A DNA stretch of 64,000 nt, from the NCBI GenBank assembly GCA_964570565.1, contig CAZMYT010000003.1:62001-126000 (forward strand). Reading direction: 5' to 3'. Source of the stretch: W0P28-013 sp964570565 (lineage in GTDB: Bacteria; Bacteroidota; Bacteroidia; Bacteroidales; Paludibacteraceae). Made by a program: the position numbers and the translations under genes. The notes under the pieces are model-generated. The model was given only the letters and a program-made list of their open reading frames with translations. It did no database searches and had not been told where the DNA came from. Each line of letters starts with the position of its first letter. The stretch's first letter is position 1. Of the stretch, positions 63,570 through 64,000 are shown in pieces.

Positions 63570-64000
63570 TTACAATACAGTTAAACCATGACTCATAAAG
63601 ATGTCACGAGCATGTTGTAAACGTTCGTGTGACAAGGATTCGGTGTGTGCTAAAGGATCGGTCAGACCCAGTGCTTCATATTTAAAAATGCCTAATTTGT
63701 GGTAAGGCAATAGCTCTACTTTTTCAACTACAGAATAGCGTTTTAAGTAGGTTGCTAATTGATGCAGACGTTCATCATTGTCAGTCAATTGAGGCACCAA
63801 CACATGACGCACCCATGTGGCTTTCCCTATCTGTTGTAAATAATCCAAAAACGCCAAAGTATGATCCAAAACACCTGATGTTAAGTGTTTATACTCTGCG
63901 GCATCTATTGATTTCACATCCAACAATACCAAATCGGTGACATTCAATAACTCCTTAACTGACTCATTTAGCAAACAACCTGATGTATCGAGTGCCGTAT
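63570..64000 (-). CDS. pflA: Pyruvate formate-lyase activating enzyme, partial (5' end outside window)
   Basis: The C-terminal part of a radical SAM glycyl-radical activase, reading in from the window edge. The visible 143 residues include TALDTSGC near the edge, VTDLVLLDVKSIDAAEYKHLTSG, WVRHVLVPQLTDND and VEKVELLPYHKLGIFKYEALG, all typical of PflA. The N-terminal CxxxCxxC SAM motif and the start lie beyond 64000. It ends 35 bases before the ABC-F gene. Its presence fits an anaerobic or fermentative lifestyle. Confidence 0.9.
   Translation of the reverse strand, partial: TALDTSGCLLNESVKELLNVTDLVLLDVKSIDAAEYKHLTSGVLDHTLAFLDYLQQIGKATWVRHVLVPQLTDNDERLHQLATYLKRYSVVEKVELLPYHKLGIFKYEALGLTDPLAHTESLSHERLQHARDIFMSHGLTVL

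Overview
The window reads as a chromosomal segment of a member of the Bacteroidota, most likely order Bacteroidales. The evidence is a moderately AT-rich base composition; many promoters of the TAnnTTTG type placed 10 to 60 bases before start codons, with weak or absent Shine-Dalgarno sequences; a three-domain-length IspG (566 aa); a DUF5723-like/TSP3/OmpA outer-membrane protein; a YfhO-type membrane protein; a PCMD-like secreted protein; and a secreted hydrolase with a type IX secretion (T9SS) sorting domain. No rRNA, CRISPR array, prophage or insertion sequence is visible. One tRNA gene (His, GTG) is present.

Layout. 0-11.8 kb: trxB, then envelope polysaccharide genes: a Wzx-like flippase coupled to a YfhO-family protein, a five-gene minus-strand exopolysaccharide operon (FrhB-like iron-sulfur protein, polysaccharide pyruvyl transferase, GT4, GT2, putative glycosyltransferase) and a divergent GT4. 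11.8-23.9 kb, all minus strand: membrane pyrophosphatase, MTA/SAH nucleosidase, pgi, gpsA, an NSS transporter with phoH, then glyA, dapF, a flavin reductase, a four-helix-bundle (S23-type) gene and a PnuC-like transporter. 24-31 kb: a probable minus-strand operon of dipeptidyl peptidase III, riboflavin synthase, a flavodoxin/ferredoxin fusion, a Wzi-like outer-membrane protein and a YgiQ radical SAM protein. 31.3-34.6 kb: a TIGR01777 epimerase, then a two-gene AbiL-like unit (AAA ATPase plus RloB/TOPRIM protein) behind a palindrome-rich leader. 34.6-43.5 kb: rarA, ftsE, a cyclophilin, a RecD-like helicase, and a lipoprotein/OmpA pair. 43.6-56.1 kb, mostly plus strand: tRNA-His, an AlkD-like protein, dsbD, a bifunctional nuclease, a nucleoside permease, lptB, a CPA2 antiporter, the T9SS cargo hydrolase overlapping ispG, and serC. 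56.1-64 kb: PCMD protein, an epimerase with a C-terminal zinc-ribbon, tyrS, a small membrane protein, a porin-like protein, an ABC-F ATPase and the 3' part of a pyruvate formate-lyase activating enzyme.

Most of the window is core metabolism and envelope biogenesis, with short operons separated by bidirectional terminators. The stretch that looks acquired is the AAA ATPase/RloB unit at 32.2-34.6 kb. It uses AGA arginine codons much more than its neighbours, is more AT-rich, and is preceded by about 220 bases holding a 14-bp palindrome, an 18-bp palindrome containing the promoter box, and a 10-bp-stem inverted repeat. The gene pair resembles the known AbiL family. The leader architecture and a four-cysteine cluster in the RloB protein are the least explained features here.
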